Positions 10,978 to 21,519 of a stretch of 64,000 nucleotides of DNA are shown here, in pieces (within the stretch, counting starts at the first letter, position 1; the number at the start of each line of letters is the position of its first letter). The stretch spans positions 20,882-84,881 of the forward strand of contig BRYA01000307.1 of assembly GCA_030267965.1 (NCBI GenBank), written 5' to 3'. The notes below the pieces were generated by a model that was given only the letters and a program-made list of their open reading frames with translations, did not search any database and was not told where the DNA came from. The position numbers were made by a program, and so were the translations under genes. The DNA is from Triparma columacea. Lineage: Eukaryota > Sar > Bolidophyceae > Parmales > Triparmaceae.

Positions 10978-11260
10978 CGTGACGTAGGTGGGGAATTAGA
11001 GGCCTACAAAGCTCTTCAAATGCCAACTTCAGGCGACATCAGGTTAGGGTGACACACAAGCATGATTGGGGAGAAGCGCGGAGTGTAGTTCAGGGAGGGT
11101 GAGCAGTCGGATGAGAAAGTGGATGAAAGAGGGTTCAATTGGTCAAATTCGTCATGGGTGAGCATTTTACCTCCTGTTGTGAAGATCGAAACGATTTTGG
11201 GCGTCTCTTTGTCTCTTTGGGCTTTGGGGGGGCTATTTCTTTTGCCTCTATTCTAACCGA
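10978..11260. promoter_or_regulatory. Divergent promoter region between SDR and POLD3 genes
   Basis: 283 bases between two divergently transcribed genes. The plus-strand side is T-rich just before the POLD3 start (11261). No other gene or repeat is visible. Confidence 0.4.
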
Positions 11261-12862
11261 ATGGCATGTACAATGCTTCCGCAAGAGGAACTCAAGGCAT
11301 ATGAGAGTCAGTTGATGGACTCGAGCGATGTGTTAACAAGTCGTCAGGTATGTGTGGAGACTTCTCCTTGCTCCTCATGCCTCCAACCCGTTTCCCACCT
11401 CTCACTTTTTGCAACCACAACTCGCTCTCACTTGATTTAGATTGCTATGGCACATGCATTGCCTCTTAAATCAGCCGTTAACGTCCTTTCTGAGCTACTT
11501 AGCTCCAATCCTGACCTTCAAAGGCTCTATTTAACAACCAAGAGGGAGGACGGAGGGAGGGTGAGTACTTGGGAGATGCTGGGTGGCTCTATGGGTTGCA
11601 CGTGATGTGTTTGGGGGTGTTTTAGATATCTCCCTTAACTAACAACCCCTTCACACTCCACTTTTTGCCCATTCAGATGAAGTTCAGCCTTACTGAAAGC
11701 AAGGAGACAGGGGAAAATGTCCTCTCCTCCGTCCTTCACTCTCTCTGTGGCTCCAAGGGCACCAAGGCCTTGGATGTGATGTCACTCACTACCACCTCCG
11801 TCCGGGCCTCGAACTGCAACAACATCAAGGCAGACGTCAAGAGGGTTGAGAGGAAGAGGAAGGGGGGGAGCGTGCAGGGGGCGCAGCAGGGGGCGGCAGC
11901 AGGGGAGAGGAGCGACGGGCACATGTCACTTAAGTCCAACCCGTTCGGGCAGAAGAGGGTCAAAGTCTCGGCGGCGAACTTCTTCGGAGGTGGGGAAGCA
12001 GGAGCGAAGAAGGAGGAGAAGGTGAGAATGGATTAATATTGTGTCGGAGCCCTGTCCACTTCACTAATGCATCCCTTCCCACTAATCGCTCCGTTCGTCG
12101 TAGAAGAAGAGCGTCTTCGACTCTAACCCGAAGGCCCCCAAGCCAAAGAAGAGCGTCTTCGCGACCACCAAGACCAAGGCAAAGAAGGGGAAGAAAGAGA
12201 AGGTCGTCGAGCAGGAAAAGGAAGTTAAGCTTGGCAAGGACGAGATGAGCAAGAGGAAGGTCCTTGACTCGGACTCTGAGGACGAGGACGAGGAGGATGA
12301 CGGTACCGGGTTCATGGAGGTCGGAGAGAAGCTTCCTCCTCCACCCGCTAAGGCCAAGGATGAGGACGACGGGGAGGAGGAGTTCGTCGGCGACGATGAG
12401 TCTGACAATGAGGAGAAACAAGAGGAAAAGGCTAAGGAGGATGAAGGGGAGGCGGACGGTTCTACCCAGTCGCCCGAGAACAAGACAAAGAAGAAGAGGA
12501 CGAAGAAGGATGAGAAATTCAACGAATTCGGCGAGGAGATTGTCAAGGAGAAGGTTGTCGGAGCCATGGACAAGGCTTTCGGTGGGGGGGGCACTGCGGA
12601 CGTCGGTGTCACCGACGGTGCGGCCGCCGGAGGCAAGAGGAGGGTCGTCAAGAAGAGGTTCGTCGAGAAGACAGAGATGGACGCAAACGGCTACATCCAT
12701 ACCACCACGGTCGAGGAGGAGTACTCCGACTACGAGGAGGGGACCCCGCCAAAGAAGAAGAAGGAGGAAACGATTGTGCAGAGGAGCTCGGGAGTTGGGG
12801 GAGGGGCGAAGAAGGAGAAAAAACAGAAGGGTTTGATGGGGTTCTTCGGGAAGAAGAAATAG
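11261..12862 (+). CDS. POLD3: DNA polymerase delta subunit 3 (p66/Cdc27-like) with PIP box
   Basis: Exons 11261-11347, 11441-11560, 11677-12021 and 12104-12862 (436 residues), all phase 0. The first three exons hold a helical N-terminus (QEELKAYESQL, SAVNVLSELLSSN, LYLTTKRE) compatible with the winged-helix region that binds the small subunit of polymerase delta. The rest is acidic and Lys-rich and looks disordered, with a short repeat (KKSVFDSNPK / KKSVFATTK). Near the C-terminus is a conserved POLD3-type stretch (FVEKTEMDANGYIHTTTVEEE). The last residues, QKGLMGFFGKKK, are a textbook PCNA-interacting peptide (Q..L..FF) at the extreme C-terminus, as in animal and yeast orthologues. It would tether polymerase delta to PCNA during lagging-strand synthesis and repair. 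Length is close to human POLD3. Confidence 0.85.
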
Positions 12863-12969
12863 GCGGTTGTTGAGACGGGGGTGGAGAGGGTTGTGAAGCA
12901 ACTCCAAGAATTTCACGGAAAACTCCAAAATCTTCCTTCATCTATCTTCCTTTATCTCCTAAGGTCCCC

Positions 12970-15466
12970 TCAAAGCAGCATGCCTCTCTTGTGAAGCAAA
13001 GTAGCCGCGAAACCCACAACCGCTGCCGCAATATAAATGGCCAAATCCGACTTGAACCCTTTCCCCTCCTTCCCCCTCCTCTCCTTCCTCCTCCTCTTGA
13101 TCTCCTCCCCCTTCTTAGTCCCGTTATGCACCTCGACCAGCCTCTTCGCCAGCCCCCTGCTCAGTGCCATCGTTGTCATCATAGGGTTCGCCCCGCTCGC
13201 GGTCGGGAACAAAGAAGCGTCGATGACGTGGACGTTGTCCATCTCCCAGACCTCCCCGTCCACGTCTACCGCGCCGAGGGAGCTGTTTCTAGCCATTCTG
13301 CAGCTGCCCATCTGGTGGGCACAAAACAGGCCGAGATCGTTCACGCCGCAGCCGTTGGACCTGAGGGAAGCCTTGAATGCGGCGGCCTTCGAAGAGTCAA
13401 CACGACCATCGGCCTTATCGACCTCGTACGGCACCTGCTTCGGGTGGCATGCCCAGACCTGTTTCACCCCAGGGTTGACAGAGAGGATATCGAACGCCTT
13501 CTCCAGGCCGTTCAAAATGTTCTCCTTATCCCTCTTGTCAACACTGTAACTGATGTTCGGTTCATATCCCCCCTCTCCTGTCCCTGTAACCTTCCCCGAT
13601 CCCTTGTCTCTCTGCAGCACGATCACCGCGACCATTTTAGAGGCGCACTGCAGGATGCTCTTGAAGGATTGCGCCCCGTTCCAGGGCAGCGCCGCCGCCA
13701 TCACTCCCGTGTGGACGCTGGGGCACTCGAGCTTGGGGCCGTAGTTGTCGCCCTCCAAGCCCTTCTCGAACTCCGTGCACACGGTTGTCATGGGAGCCCC
13801 CTTGTACCCGTGCATTTCCTCCTCACAGGACGCCATGATGGCGGAGACAGGGTGGAGCCTGAGGTTCGACCCAATGTTATTGTTCTTGCAGCCGGAGCGC
13901 TGAAGGAGAAGGGGGGTGTGGAGGGAACCGCAGGCCACGATAATCTTGGAGCGGACGGATATCGTGAAGTGGGTGGACTTGTCATGGAGGGAGGAGGCAG
14001 GTGCGAGGGTGACTGAGTTCGAGGTGACCTTCACGGCGTGACCGTTGAACAGCGTGCCGTTGCCCGTTCTGCAGTAGTCCCTGAGCCAGGTGATTCCTCC
14101 GCCCTGCTTGTTCCCCTGCTTGGGGCCGAAGCAAGTCCACCCAGCAGAGTCACGGGAGGTGTCCTTGATGTTCTGGGGCGCCACCTTCCAGGCGAAGTTG
14201 TTCTTCGTGCACCCGGCTATCAACTTCGTGTTCATGCTGTTGTGTTTGACATTGTCGCCATGTACCCCCATCTCCTCCTTGACTTCCCTCAAGCACTCGT
14301 CGAACTCCTCCCCATCGACCCAGTCAATCCCGAACTCCTCCTTCCACTCCTTCCTGACATACTTTGGCGTATCAAGGCAGCACCCCCAGTTAATCGTGCT
14401 GCGGCGAGAGAAGTGAGGGTGGGGTATAAGTATTTATAGTTAACGTCGTGCTGTTTCCTTGTCTCACCTCCCCCCACCCAACCCCGCACCAGCTAGGATC
14501 ATTATGCTCCCGTCGTCAGTTGTCAGAAGACTCCCCTTCTCGTAATACGTAGACATGCCTTCGGCCTCGACCTGCGAGATCTTAGACAGGTCGTCGGGAA
14601 GGAAATTTCCCTTCTCTATTATGAGGATTTTTATGCCCGGGATGCCCTCGGCTAAAGTCTTGGCCACGGTAGAACCCCCGCTACCGCTTCCTATGATGAC
14701 GTAGTCAAAGGTCTTCCCTTTGATGTCCTTCTGTGTATACTTGCTGAACTTGAAGGATTCCGTGACTGGTTTCTCTTCCTTTGGTGGTCCTGTGTAACCC
14801 AGGGTTGCCCATAGAGGGTTGATGGAGGTGGCGGGGTCGACGTAGGACATCGCGGTGCCGAGGAGAAAGCGTTTCAGGGCGTTGAAGGCTTCGCGGCGCT
14901 TTCCGACAGCGCTGTCGGAGGTGGGCGAGCAAGCAAAGCAAGAGTGAGCAAAAGGTTTTGTGTTTTGAGTTTGTATTTGTGTTTGACAAACAATATTTCC
15001 CTCGCTCTATTTCTCCCGCTCACCTCATGGCCATGCCCTTCATCATCTCCGCCCTAACCTCCAGCGATGACGCCTCAAAGCTCGTCGTTGTGGGCGTGCC
15101 AGTAAGAGCAGTAGTTAGCACTGAGGATCTGAGTGCCGTCATCAATCCCTTCATCTTCAGCACGTCAAATGGCGACAGATGAAGCGTGATACCTGTGATT
15201 ATAATTTGATTCATTGGGTTGAGGGACGTTGTCGTTAGTCAGAAAGGCATTAAATGAGAAGGGAGAAAGGTGCCAATCCGAGGAAACCTACCCTCTTCTA
15301 AGGCTTCACGGAAACCATTGAGTTCTGAAATTAAGGTAGTGGGAGGTATGGAACCACCAAGAGGTGGAGGGTAAAATGCGTCCGCGCAAGCTAACAGGCT
15401 GGTGAGTAACTTGTCCATAAATCTTTTGACAAGAGCCTCCCCTTGTGACAAAGAGCTGAATGTCAC
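12970..15466 (-). CDS. Long-chain alcohol oxidase (FAO-type GMC oxidoreductase)
   Basis: Exons 15466-15292, 15192-15024, 14911-14468 and 14398-12970 (738 residues); junction phases 1, 2 and 2 all close in frame, and the length matches plant and yeast long-chain alcohol oxidases. The N-terminal helical region (SLSQGEALVKRFMDKLLTSL) is the extension typical of that subfamily. The FAD motif FDYVIIGSGSGGSTVAKTLAEG is in exon 3, and the second GMC signature spans the exon 3/4 junction (AGLGGGSTINWGCCL). Near the C-terminus are HQMGSCRM and the SGANPMMT segment bearing the catalytic region. A basic linker and one hydrophobic segment (DLAIYIAAAVVGFAATLL) end the protein, suggesting a membrane anchor. 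The family oxidises fatty alcohols to aldehydes with O2, giving peroxide. The call is firm to subfamily; chain-length specificity is unknown. Confidence 0.88.
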
Positions 15467-15533
15467 GAAGACAAGCTGTTGGCAATCAACTGTTGAAACA
15501 ACGCCGTTACAGCCAAATTAATATATTGGTTCT
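15467..15533. promoter_or_regulatory. 67-base bidirectional promoter
   Basis: Only 67 bases separate the start codons of the alcohol oxidase (minus strand, 15466) and the BART/NYN/cold-shock protein (plus strand, 15534). It holds an AT-rich core (ttaatatattgg, about 15518-15530). It must contain both 5' untranslated regions and core promoters, unless a start codon is misplaced. Confidence 0.5.
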
Positions 15534-16910
15534 ATGTCCGACTCTCCTCCGGTCCCAACGACCCCTCGTTCGTTGGGTTTGGTGCCAGAGGATGCAATTT
15601 TTCCCATCCTCGACTCGTATCTGAGGGGGGCATCCCTGAAGTCGGCGTTTCAAACGTTCTACAGGAACAGTGCTCCAGCTTTCAAGGTGAAACGGTGTTG
15701 TTGTATTGTTGGATGCAGGTGAAAATGGGAACTAACGCACTCACCCCCTTTCCTCGCCACCCCACCACCAAAGGACTTCTCAATAGGATCTGAGTATACT
15801 TTGCAGCAGATGAGCGTGCACAGGGAGTACTGCTCGACTCTCGAAGCCCTTCTTTCTCGTCGTTTGGAGGAGATCGGGAGCTCGTTCGGTCGGTTCGAGG
15901 ATGTTTTTGAGAGCTCTTTGGAGGAAGGGAAGGAGGGGGTTGAGGGGGTGGAGGAAGCACTGAGGAGGGCGGGTGACTTTGAGGAGTTCGCGGGTGTCAT
16001 GAAGGGAATGTACGACGAATTTTACGGCGTTGGTGAGGGTTCGTCGGAAGAGGTGAAAGGGAACGAAGGGGACCAATCCTACCACCTGCGAATACTGTGG
16101 GACATTGAAAATGTTCCGATCCCAAGGAACATCAGCGGGTTCTCCTTCGCCAGCAACTTGATATCGTACTGCGAGGAAATGTTCAGGGGCAGAGCAGGAG
16201 CGGACACACTGTGCACGGCCTTTCACTGCCCCAGCAAGAGGACATTCACCGAGGCGGATGGGAGGGGCATGGACAGAGCCCAAGTCGAGCAGGTTGTAGT
16301 GCAAGTGAAGAGGGAGGACGCAGACAGGAAGATGGTCGCCCGGCTGCGGAGGGAGTCTCGCGTGCTCCCCGCTGGGAGGACTTGCTTCGTGGTGGTGACT
16401 TCTGACCTTGATTTCGTCTCTTCTATGAAGGGACTTGGGGAGGGAGGGTACACGGTTGGGTGTTTGCATAGGGCGGAGGGGTATGAACAGGCAAAGGCCT
16501 TGGGGGGGTACGCAGACTGGGCGCAACATTTAAGTGTGGTGGAGGGGAGGTGCGGGGAGGAGGAGGGGGGGGAGGGGGTAGGGGGGAAGAAAAGGAACGT
16601 GGTGAAGACCGTTGTTAAGAAGGGAAGGTACACGGGGACGGTGCAATTCTGGGGAAAGGGGGGGTGGGGGTTTATCAAGGTTAGCAAGGGGGGTGGAAAG
16701 GTATTTTGTCACAACTTAGCACTTCCGCCGGCCTCGCACCACCGCTTCCTCGTCGTTGGGGAGGAGTGTGAGTTCGATGTTATTGAAACAGAGAAAGGCC
16801 CGAGGGCAGAGAATGTTGTGGGGTTGGGAGGGGGGATGTTGACGTGCCAAGCGAGCAAGAACGGGCGGCAGGGGGGGGGGAGGAGGAGAGGGAGAGGACG
16901 GAAAAAGTGA
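15534..16910 (+). CDS. BART-like + NYN ribonuclease-like + cold-shock domain protein
   Basis: Exons 15534-15686 and 15774-16910 (429 residues), phase 0. Residues about 10-150 form a helical domain whose pattern (SAFQTFYRNSAPAF, YTLQQMSVHREYCSTLEALL, FEEFAGVMKGMYDEF) resembles the BART domain of ARL2-binding proteins. From about 155 to 300 follows a NYN (PIN-like) domain: ILWDIENVPIPR with the first acidic residues, a middle Asp/Arg helix (EDADRKMVARLRR) and FVVVTSDLDFVSSM with the second acidic pair. About 335-405 is a cold-shock domain with RNP1-like GWGFIKV and RNP2-like VFCHNLAL, then an Arg/Gly tail. The likely role is RNA binding and possibly cleavage; GTPase binding through the BART-like part is inference. 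I know of no described protein with this domain order. Confidence 0.75.
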
Positions 16911-16967
16911 ATGAAGTGTTATTGTTGATTGAAGACAAGGGTCATCTCTTTATATTCTCTCTCATCT

Positions 16968-18695
16968 CTATGAGAAGGAAACAGCAGCGGCTGCCCCGCA
17001 AGCCTCGAGTTTAACCAACTCGTCAACGTCGTCCCACATGTCGCATCTTGAGTATGCCTCTATTACCTCCGATGACTTTGAGATGGAGAGGAGGTGCTTG
17101 GAGTCATTGTAGGGCTCCCACAGTGGATCCCCTTGCTTGGGCGTAGGCACACCGGAGGAGGCGAAGGAAGTCCAGTACGACATCATAGTTACGGCCAGAT
17201 CCATATCGAAATCCTGCATCATGATACTCGTGCACTCCTTCCCACCCGTCTCATAGTCCACAAATAGCTCACACAACTCGGCGGCATGGCTGGCTCGCTG
17301 TGAGTCGCCAGCACCGCAGTAACTGTAAGTAAAGACGCTCCTCCCAGCGTTAGCACCTGACGTGAGGAGTTTTGCCATGTTTTGCGTAGGGCAAATCACG
17401 CACAAATCTGCATTTAACTGCTGCCAAGCTTGCGTTGGGTCGTCGTCCCATTTGGCCACGTCGTAGGGGCCGTTCAAAGCGGTGGCAGCGGTCGAGGAAG
17501 GGAGAATCTCCATGACACCTGCGTGGTACTGGTCCTTGGTGATGGGGAGCGAGACATTTCCGAAGACATCCCAGGGCGTCATAAGAAGGGTGTCAACACT
17601 GTTACTACCGATAATTATCCCATCATCTGGGTCTACGTTCACTTCCCCGTCGGCCAGCCTTTCGGGAGTGAGCTTGTTGTCGGTGAAGAACATTCCATCG
17701 TAGTTGATGAATCCATAGGTTTGCCCGCCAAGGTCCTCCATTAATTCTTTCACATCCATCGTCTTGAGATCGTTGAGGGTCTTGCCAGTCTTTTCCTTGA
17801 AGGCAAGGCCGTAGTCGTACATGGTGGCGGGCGTACCGATAACTCCCCAAGGGCCAACGCATGGGCCACTTTCGACGATTGCTCGTTTGTACAGCCCTTT
17901 TGCCATGGGCGCGGAGAGCAAGTGGCAAACGCTTGTGCCTCCAGCAGACTCGCCGAAAATGGTAATCTGCTCTGGGTCACCTCCAAAATGGTGAATGTTC
18001 TCACGAACCCATTTCAGAGCAGTGACTTGGTCGATAACGCCGTTGGCTCCTCCAGATGCACTGTTGTCGGAGGAGAGACCTTCATCGGCAAAGAAGCCAA
18101 CTGGTGATGGTAAGGGGGGCGAGGGGGGGGGTTAGGGAAGGATAAGTTCGGTCTGGAGCGACAGAGTGTTGCCAGATTCCCTCGAAAGTTCAAACTCACG
18201 AGCGCCGAGCCGGTAGTTTACATTTACGCCAATGACGTTGTACTCCTTAGAAAGTCTTTCCATAGACAGCTGCTGGGAGTACCCCTGAGTGTAGCCTCCA
18301 CCGTGGATGTAAAACATGACTGGAAGGGGGTGGTCAGTGGGGAGTTTAGATGGGGTGAAAACGTTCAAGAATAGGCAGTCCTCGTCAACAGTGATTGGAT
18401 CAGGGGCTAGGGTCGTATCCTGCGGGCAAACATTTCCCCATTCATCATAAGGTTGGTTGGGGTCAAAGGGGAGCGGGTCAGAGGTGGGTGCGAACCTCTC
18501 AGGCTTTGTCGTGTACGGAATCCCCTTAAAGATGGTCTGTGTGGCCTCGATCTCGGGTGCGAATCTCTCAGGCTTTGTCGTGTACGGAATCCCATTCAAG
18601 ATGGTCTGAGTGGCCTCAATCTCATCATGAGCCAGGGCGCCAAGCGGAGCGATCAGAGTAAAGATTAGACAGAGAAAGGCGATTGCAGCTTGCAT
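16968..18695 (-). CDS. Secreted type-B carboxylesterase
   Basis: Exons 18695-18200 and 18100-16968 (542 residues); the phase-1 junction reads NYRLGALGFFADEG. A signal peptide (MQAAIAFLCLIFTLIAPLGALA) is followed by the esterase beta-strand motif GIPYTTKPERF, then EDCLFLNVF, IHGGGYTQG (oxyanion hole) and the nucleophile elbow IFGESAGG. The typical Cys pairs of the family are present (C..VCPQD...EDC). The enzyme should hydrolyse ester substrates in the secretory pathway or outside the cell. Oddity: residues 25-47 and 48-70 are a near-perfect tandem duplication of the first conserved motif. Downstream, the polyadenylation end meets that of the neighbouring gene within 57 bases. Confidence 0.9.
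18486..18623 (-). repeat. 69-base tandem duplication inside the esterase gene
   Basis: Two adjacent 69-base copies encode EIEATQTI..GIPYTTKPERFAP twice, differing at only a few bases and two residues (LN versus FK). The duplication keeps frame and lies just after the signal peptide. Confidence 0.9.
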
Positions 18696-18815
18696 CGTTA
18701 GAATCGGGTAATGATGGGAACGGGGAGAGAGAAGGGGGGTCTTATGGAGCGAATGTCGATCTAGTCAAGAAAAGGAAAAGGAGGAGGAGGAGTCCGGTAT
18801 CCGACGGAAGTAGTA

Positions 18816-19001
18816 GCCTTTGGGCCAATAGGCAATGCCTAAATTTTTGCCTATAACTTCGCTAAAAAAGTTTATTTAACGGCTATATATATCCGCAAAT
18901 CCGGCGATCTGATTGGTTCCAACGGGTGCCTATTTGCCTATACCTATATATGCCTATAAAATTGCCTATTTCTCTGAAAACTTTTGCCTAGGCCCAAAGG
19001 C
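18816..19001. mobile_element. MITE-like element with terminal inverted repeats
   Basis: A 186-base AT-rich segment is bounded by a perfect 11-base inverted repeat, GCCTTTGGGCC (18816-18826) and GGCCCAAAGGC (18991-19001). Beyond it, both ends continue with a copy of TAGGCAA in inverted orientation. The inside contains several copies of the word GCCTAT. Composition differs sharply from the flanks and there is no coding potential. No clean target-site duplication is visible, although 'gacgga' occurs near both ends. Non-autonomous DNA transposon is the best guess. Confidence 0.6.
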
Positions 19002-19090
19002 AGACGGAGGAAATTAATTAATAATAGTGGCCTAGTCTAGGTTTTTGACTTCCGGTCGGATCTTCGGATTGCGGGTTTGGCGCGAGGTAA

Positions 19091-20860
19091 ATGAAATGGC
19101 GGCTCAACGGCTTTGGCCTAATCGCAATGGTCAGTGCGATGGCCATTGTTTCCCTAATCCTCTCATTCAACAAGTTGGACAGCAATATTTTCCCGGTCTG
19201 GGTAGAAGGGGCGACGGCACCGCCACAAGCCTCAAAGAAACTATTGCCGACATCGGAATCTAAGCCAGAGCCTGGGCTACCGGAGCCTGAGCTTGAGCCT
19301 AAGCCTGAGCTTGAGCCTAAGCCTGAGCCTGAGCCTAAGCCAGAGCCTGGGCTACCGGAGCCTGAGCCTGAGCCTAAGCCTGAGCCTGAGCCTAAGCCAG
19401 AGCTGTCGTTGACCCCCCACTCCTTAACCTTTCCGTCCATCTCCGTGCTGAACTCCTCCAGGTCCACCCCCCTGATTCCCCCCTCGTACCTGTTCCCGCA
19501 CCCCACCACGTCCCACCTCGCCCCCCCCTCAACCTCCCTCCCTCCCTCGTACTCGAAGATGTCCTTGTTGAAGAACAGTCCCTTCCCGCTCCCGTCCTCC
19601 CGGGCGGAGCAGCAGTTATGTTTCGTGTTCTCTCAAAGTCTTATGTCAAGGCACACCGAAGGCAAAGTTAAGCAACAACATTCAGAGGGCAGGGCCAAAG
19701 CAGCGATCTCTTTGCTTGCGGGTTTGTCTCTAAAATCAATTGATTACGCAGCGAGCCGCTCTCCCCACGCTCATGTGCTTGCGTTTATTACTTTGGAGGA
19801 TGTGTATAGGGGGGAAAGGTGAGTGTGTGGGGGGAAGGTCCTGTCGTTTGTGTCATTTTTGCACCGATTCACCTCCCCTAATTCTCGACGACTCATCCTC
19901 TGCTCACCTCCACAGCTCCATAATAAGACACGCCGACTTTCCCAACTTAATCCTGCACATGAACCCCTCAAAAAAGATTATAATAGAATCCCTCTCCAGC
20001 TGCACGCGCCTCAACACTGTTCGTCTTGACGCCGACGACATAATTCACCCGGACTACATCGAAACGTTGACGTCCGAAACGGAGGGTAGGGGAGATAGTG
20101 AGGTGAGCGAGTGGGCGAGCATAGGTGGTGGTGGTGTGGGGGGGTAACAACCCGTCTCCTTGGTATCAAGGTGTTTCTCACTTTTTCTTCTTTTCGCCCG
20201 CTTTTCCTCAGATTCTCACGCTTGGCACGAAGAGCCTCCGCATGCTTGCTCTCAGTAAGGATGATGAGGGAAAACTGAAGTGCAGCGAGTCTGGCAGGGC
20301 AACCAAGAATTATCATTTTTCACTTGGCCAGACCGTGAGTCTCCCCTTGCCCTTGTGGCTGAAGAAAACGCCAGGAACTTTGTTTTGGGGTGAGTGCAAT
20401 GCGAGCGAACCAGCAGATATACTTTCACCAACCAGTCGCTTCGCTTGTCGCAGGCAACCATAAGCACGTGCGAAAGACTCTGGAAAAAATGTTTAGGGTC
20501 AAGGTAAAGTCAATCCAGTTGGAGGAAACGGGATACTACGTTGTTACGTCGTTATCCAGCCACTTTCCTATAGACGTCCCTCTTCCGACATGCGATTTAG
20601 ATTCGCTTCACGTCGACGATGCAGTCAAGGAGATGCTCAAGGCAGAGGGGGCGAGGTGAGCGTGGGGGCGGGGAAGGGTGAATGAAGCGAAGCATTTTTT
20701 CGAGGTTTCAACGTCTTTGTGGTCTGTATGTACCACTTACTCACCCCATCACGACAGGGTAGTACCTCGATTGTCAGCTGATGAGTTCAACGAAAATATA
20801 TATGTGCGAGAAGAGGGGCGACCAGCTGCTCCCGAGGGGACGTGGTTGAGGAGAGGATAG
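19091..20860 (+). CDS. Type II membrane glycosyltransferase, putative rhamnosyltransferase-like, with Pro-Glu-Lys stem
   Basis: Exons 19091-19818, 19916-20102, 20212-20389, 20454-20655 and 20758-20860 (465 residues); phases 2, 0, 1 and 2 close in frame. A short cytosolic start (MKWRLNGFG) and one signal-anchor helix are followed by a stem of repeated P-E-P-(K/E/G) units (about residues 56-105) and then the luminal domain. Exon 2 encodes the metal-binding acidic signature [14 protein letters not shown], and exon 3 [16 protein letters not shown]; these resemble bacterial-type putative rhamnosyltransferases with a GT-A fold. A Golgi glycan-building enzyme is inferred from the topology. The donor sugar is unknown. 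Assignment to the family rests on the RLDADD motif and its spacing, so it is moderate. An open frame on the opposite strand through the stem is a by-product of the repeat. Confidence 0.65.
19268..19403 (+). repeat. Pro-Glu-Lys coding repeat (stem of the glycosyltransferase)
   Basis: Degenerate six-base units of the type gagcct / aagcct encode alternating Pro-Glu and Pro-Lys for about 45 residues, with GLPEPE interruptions occurring twice. Such rigid stems space a luminal enzyme from the membrane. Confidence 0.85.
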
Positions 20861-20971
20861 GGGGGAGAGACAGACTTCGGATTTGACAGATTTCTTTTCT
20901 CTTCCCTATTTCTTCACTTTCACCATGCAGCCCCCCATTGCGACCCATACACCCCTGTTCAAGGGGTGGTA

Positions 20972-21064
20972 CAGCGCTCCCCCCCAGATTCAGCGCTCCC
21001 CCCAGCTACAGCGCTCCCCCCATCTACAGCGCTCCCCCCAGCTACAGCGCTCCCCCCAGCTACA
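20972..21064. repeat. 18-base minisatellite, five copies
   Basis: Five tandem 18-base units (cagcgctccccccagcta, with two variants) lie between the stop codons of the glycosyltransferase gene and the convergent RPS24 gene, ending in a partial unit. They could be read as a Ser-Pro-Gln-Leu-Gln-Arg repeat but have no gene context. Confidence 0.9.
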
Positions 21065-21111
21065 AGCGCAGTGAAAAAAAAGACAAAATTTGGTTTGTAA
21101 ACATTGTGTAT

Positions 21112-21519
21112 TTACTCGGCCTCGGCACGCTTTGCCTTGTGCTTAGCAATAGACGCTCCGGTTCCCCTGATCTTCTTTCCACGGTTTTTGCTCTCCTTGA
21201 TCTGTTTCCTGGAGGTCTCCTTCTTGACCAGCATACCAGCGCGGATAAGCCTGTGCTTAGGCTCGAACTTCTTGGCGGCCTCCTCGTCGTCGTAGATGAG
21301 GCAGAATCCGGTGGACCTTCCTCCTCCGAAGGCGGTCTTGAAGCCGAAGAGGATCACGCAGGAGGCCTTGGCCTTGTACATCTCAGCGATCTTCTCCTGG
21401 AGGTCAGCGCGGGACACGTTGGCCTTTCCGGGGTGGACAATCTCGACGATCATCTGCCTCCTGGCGAGGAGGACGTTGCGGATGAACTTGCGGGTGCGGA
21501 CAGTGACGGCGTCGGACAT
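21112..21519 (-). CDS. RPS24: 40S ribosomal protein S24 (eS24)
   Basis: A single-exon gene of 135 residues, the usual length for eS24. Start [23 protein letters not shown], the central [17 protein letters not shown] and [14 protein letters not shown] segment, and the basic C-terminal tail with [14 protein letters not shown] are all typical. It is a structural protein of the small ribosomal subunit. Codon use is restricted (nearly only C- or G-ending codons), as expected for a highly expressed gene. The ATG at 21519 is the only sensible start. Confidence 0.98.
   Translation of the reverse strand: MSDAVTVRTRKFIRNVLLARRQMIVEIVHPGKANVSRADLQEKIAEMYKAKASCVILFGFKTAFGGGRSTGFCLIYDDEEAAKKFEPKHRLIRAGMLVKKETSRKQIKESKNRGKKIRGTGASIAKHKAKRAEAE

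Noticed and set aside
11960..12928. 322-codon Leu-rich frame on the minus strand
   Set aside because: Complement of the Lys/Glu-rich part of POLD3; the plus-strand frame has the PIP box and consistent introns.
12991..14016. 341-codon frame on the plus strand
   Set aside because: Antisense to the alcohol oxidase, whose minus-strand frame has all GMC motifs.
19018..19509. 163-codon Gly/Ser-rich frame on the minus strand
   Set aside because: It is the complement of the Pro-Glu-Lys repeat in the glycosyltransferase; the plus-strand gene has a signal anchor, consistent splice phases and a catalytic motif.
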